Origin: Desulfobulbaceae bacterium
GTDB lineage: Bacteria; Desulfobacterota; Desulfobulbia; Desulfobulbales; Desulfocapsaceae
Reading direction: 5' to 3'
DNA: 64,000 bases
Assembly: GCA_024636345.1 (NCBI GenBank)
Contig: JAGXHG010000008.1
Location: 1 to 64,000, forward strand
This document shows, in pieces, positions 63,099 to 64,000 of the stretch. A program made the translations under genes and the position numbers. Position 1 is the first letter of the stretch, and the number at the start of each line of letters is the position of its first letter. The notes beneath the pieces are model-generated. The model searched no databases. It had not been told where the DNA came from and was given only the letters and a program-made list of their open reading frames with translations.

Positions 63099-64000
63099 GC
63101 TCTCATAACTGGGATACGAGCCGAGCCATTCATAGTAAGAGCAGATCTCCTTTAAGCGATCACAGCCCCTTTGGATCTTCTTGTCTTCAATGTGCCCCAT
63201 CATATCTAGGAAGAACAAGTACTTCCACTGCTTCCCCTTGATGGGACGAGACTCGATCTTGGCCAGATTGATATCTTCCTCCGAGAGAATCGTCAGCACC
63301 TCATTCAAGGCACCGGGGCGATCCATGAGCCCCAGAAGCAGGGAGGTCCGATCGGCACCGCTGGGCGTTGGCGACTGGTTGCCGATCACCAGGAAACGGG
63401 TGGTGTTACCCCGGTAATCCTCAATACCCTTCACCACCACCTGCAGATCATAGGTCTTGATGGCAAGCGAGGAGGCAATGGCCCCGATATTAGGATTATT
63501 GGCAGCCATCTGGGCAGCAACCCCGGTGGAAAATACCGGCAGAGTTGGCGTCTGTGGCAGGTGCTTTCGCAACCAATCACGGCACTGGGCCAGGGGCTGA
63601 GCATGTGAGGCTACGGTCTGAATATCCTCAATGTTGCCTGAGCGGCAGACCAGATTATGGCTGATCTCCAGCAGCACCTCCCCACAGATCTTGACCTTGT
63701 ACTTCATGAAAGAATCAAGGGTGTTAAAGATTGAGCCCTCTATAGAATTTTCCACCGGGACAATGCCATAGTGTGTCCGTTTCTTTTCCACCTCGGAGAA
63801 GACATCATCGATTGACTCCATGGGCTCAAAATTAGCGGAATGGCCAAAATATTTCACCCCTGCCAGATGGGTAAAGGTGGCTTCGGGCCCCAGGTAGGCC
63901 ACCGCAATCTTTTTCTGCGACAGCCGGCAGCTGGTGATAATCTCGTTAAAGATGGAACGCAGCGCGGTTTCGGGGAAGACGCCGTTGTTCATCTCGATCA
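63081..64000 (-). CDS. pheA: Chorismate mutase/prephenate dehydratase (P-protein), 5' end cut by window edge
   Basis: Phenylalanine biosynthesis. The prephenate dehydratase domain is complete: VAYLGPEATFTHLA, GIVPVENSIEGSIFNTLD, HAQPLAQCRDWL, a Thr-Arg-Phe site (GNTTRFLVIG), and a C-terminal ACT domain (LMDRPGALNEVL; IESRPIKGKQWKYLFF). The frame stays open upstream to base 64000 (IEMNNGVFPETALRSIFNEI), the usual end of the chorismate mutase domain, so the first part of the gene is outside the window. Convergent with moaA, overlapping it by 18 bases. Confidence 0.95.
   Translation of the reverse strand, partial: IEMNNGVFPETALRSIFNEIITSCRLSQKKIAVAYLGPEATFTHLAGVKYFGHSANFEPMESIDDVFSEVEKKRTHYGIVPVENSIEGSIFNTLDSFMKYKVKICGEVLLEISHNLVCRSGNIEDIQTVASHAQPLAQCRDWLRKHLPQTPTLPVFSTGVAAQMAANNPNIGAIASSLAIKTYDLQVVVKGIEDYRGNTTRFLVIGNQSPTPSGADRTSLLLGLMDRPGALNEVLTILSEEDINLAKIESRPIKGKQWKYLFFLDMMGHIEDKKIQRGCDRLKEICSYYEWLGSYPSYESLATDA

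Noticed and set aside
1-64000. CRISPR arrays, tRNA and rRNA genes
   Set aside because: Intergenic regions were scanned by eye for regular direct repeats and for GTTCGA-type T-loops; none was found, so none is reported.

Overview
The window is chromosomal DNA of moderate GC content. It most likely comes from an anaerobic, sulfur-metabolising Desulfobacterota bacterium, probably near Desulfobulbales. This is inferred from gene content, not from a marker-gene comparison: a 2-oxoacid:acceptor oxidoreductase, a DsrC-family protein, rubrerythrin and ferritin, citramalate synthase, a FusA2-type EF-G, small c-type cytochromes and a probable UGA-encoded selenoprotein. No rRNA, tRNA or CRISPR array was seen.

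Layout. 1-1000: the 5' part of an IS30-family transposase, running off the left edge. 1162-7382 (+): korAB-like oxidoreductase genes, then a run of small redox genes: three unknown small proteins, a thioredoxin/TPR protein with an in-frame UGA at the first position of its active-site motif and a matching bacterial SECIS hairpin, a DsrC-like protein with a non-canonical tail, a rubrerythrin-like protein and one more unknown. 7599-7796: a remnant of a glutamate-synthase amidotransferase domain. 7881-10530: DUF309, aldo/keto reductase, Hsp20 and a SAP-like small protein.

10743-25952 (-): mainly housekeeping genes: SagB-type nitroreductase, rlmN, radical SAM, serC, trmL, PHP phosphatase, miaB, DUF4911, purB, recJ, miaA, comEA-like, cimA and lysC. 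The genes miaA/comEA/cimA overlap and look co-transcribed. 26258-29756: ferritin behind a Fur-like palindrome, an amidohydrolase-fold protein without its metal ligands, and pyruvate kinase.

29757-37641 is the most accessory part. It holds a group II intron remnant, an AT-rich 1200-residue YobI/KAP-like membrane NTPase, a vapC fragment, small membrane proteins, a U32 peptidase-family gene, and a small secreted-protein gene bracketed by 19-bp inverted repeats.

37785-64000 returns to core functions: murJ, fusA2, mogA, purM, mgtE, a DegQ-like protease, DUF445, gph, MscS, TerC, a geranylgeranyl-reductase-like flavoprotein, a PhnD-fused hybrid histidine kinase, tsaD, moaA and pheA (cut by the right edge). 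A divergent pair of secreted proteins (47414-49232) interrupts it. The best candidate for something under-described is the selenoprotein/DsrC-like/rubrerythrin redox cluster; second is the YobI-type NTPase island.
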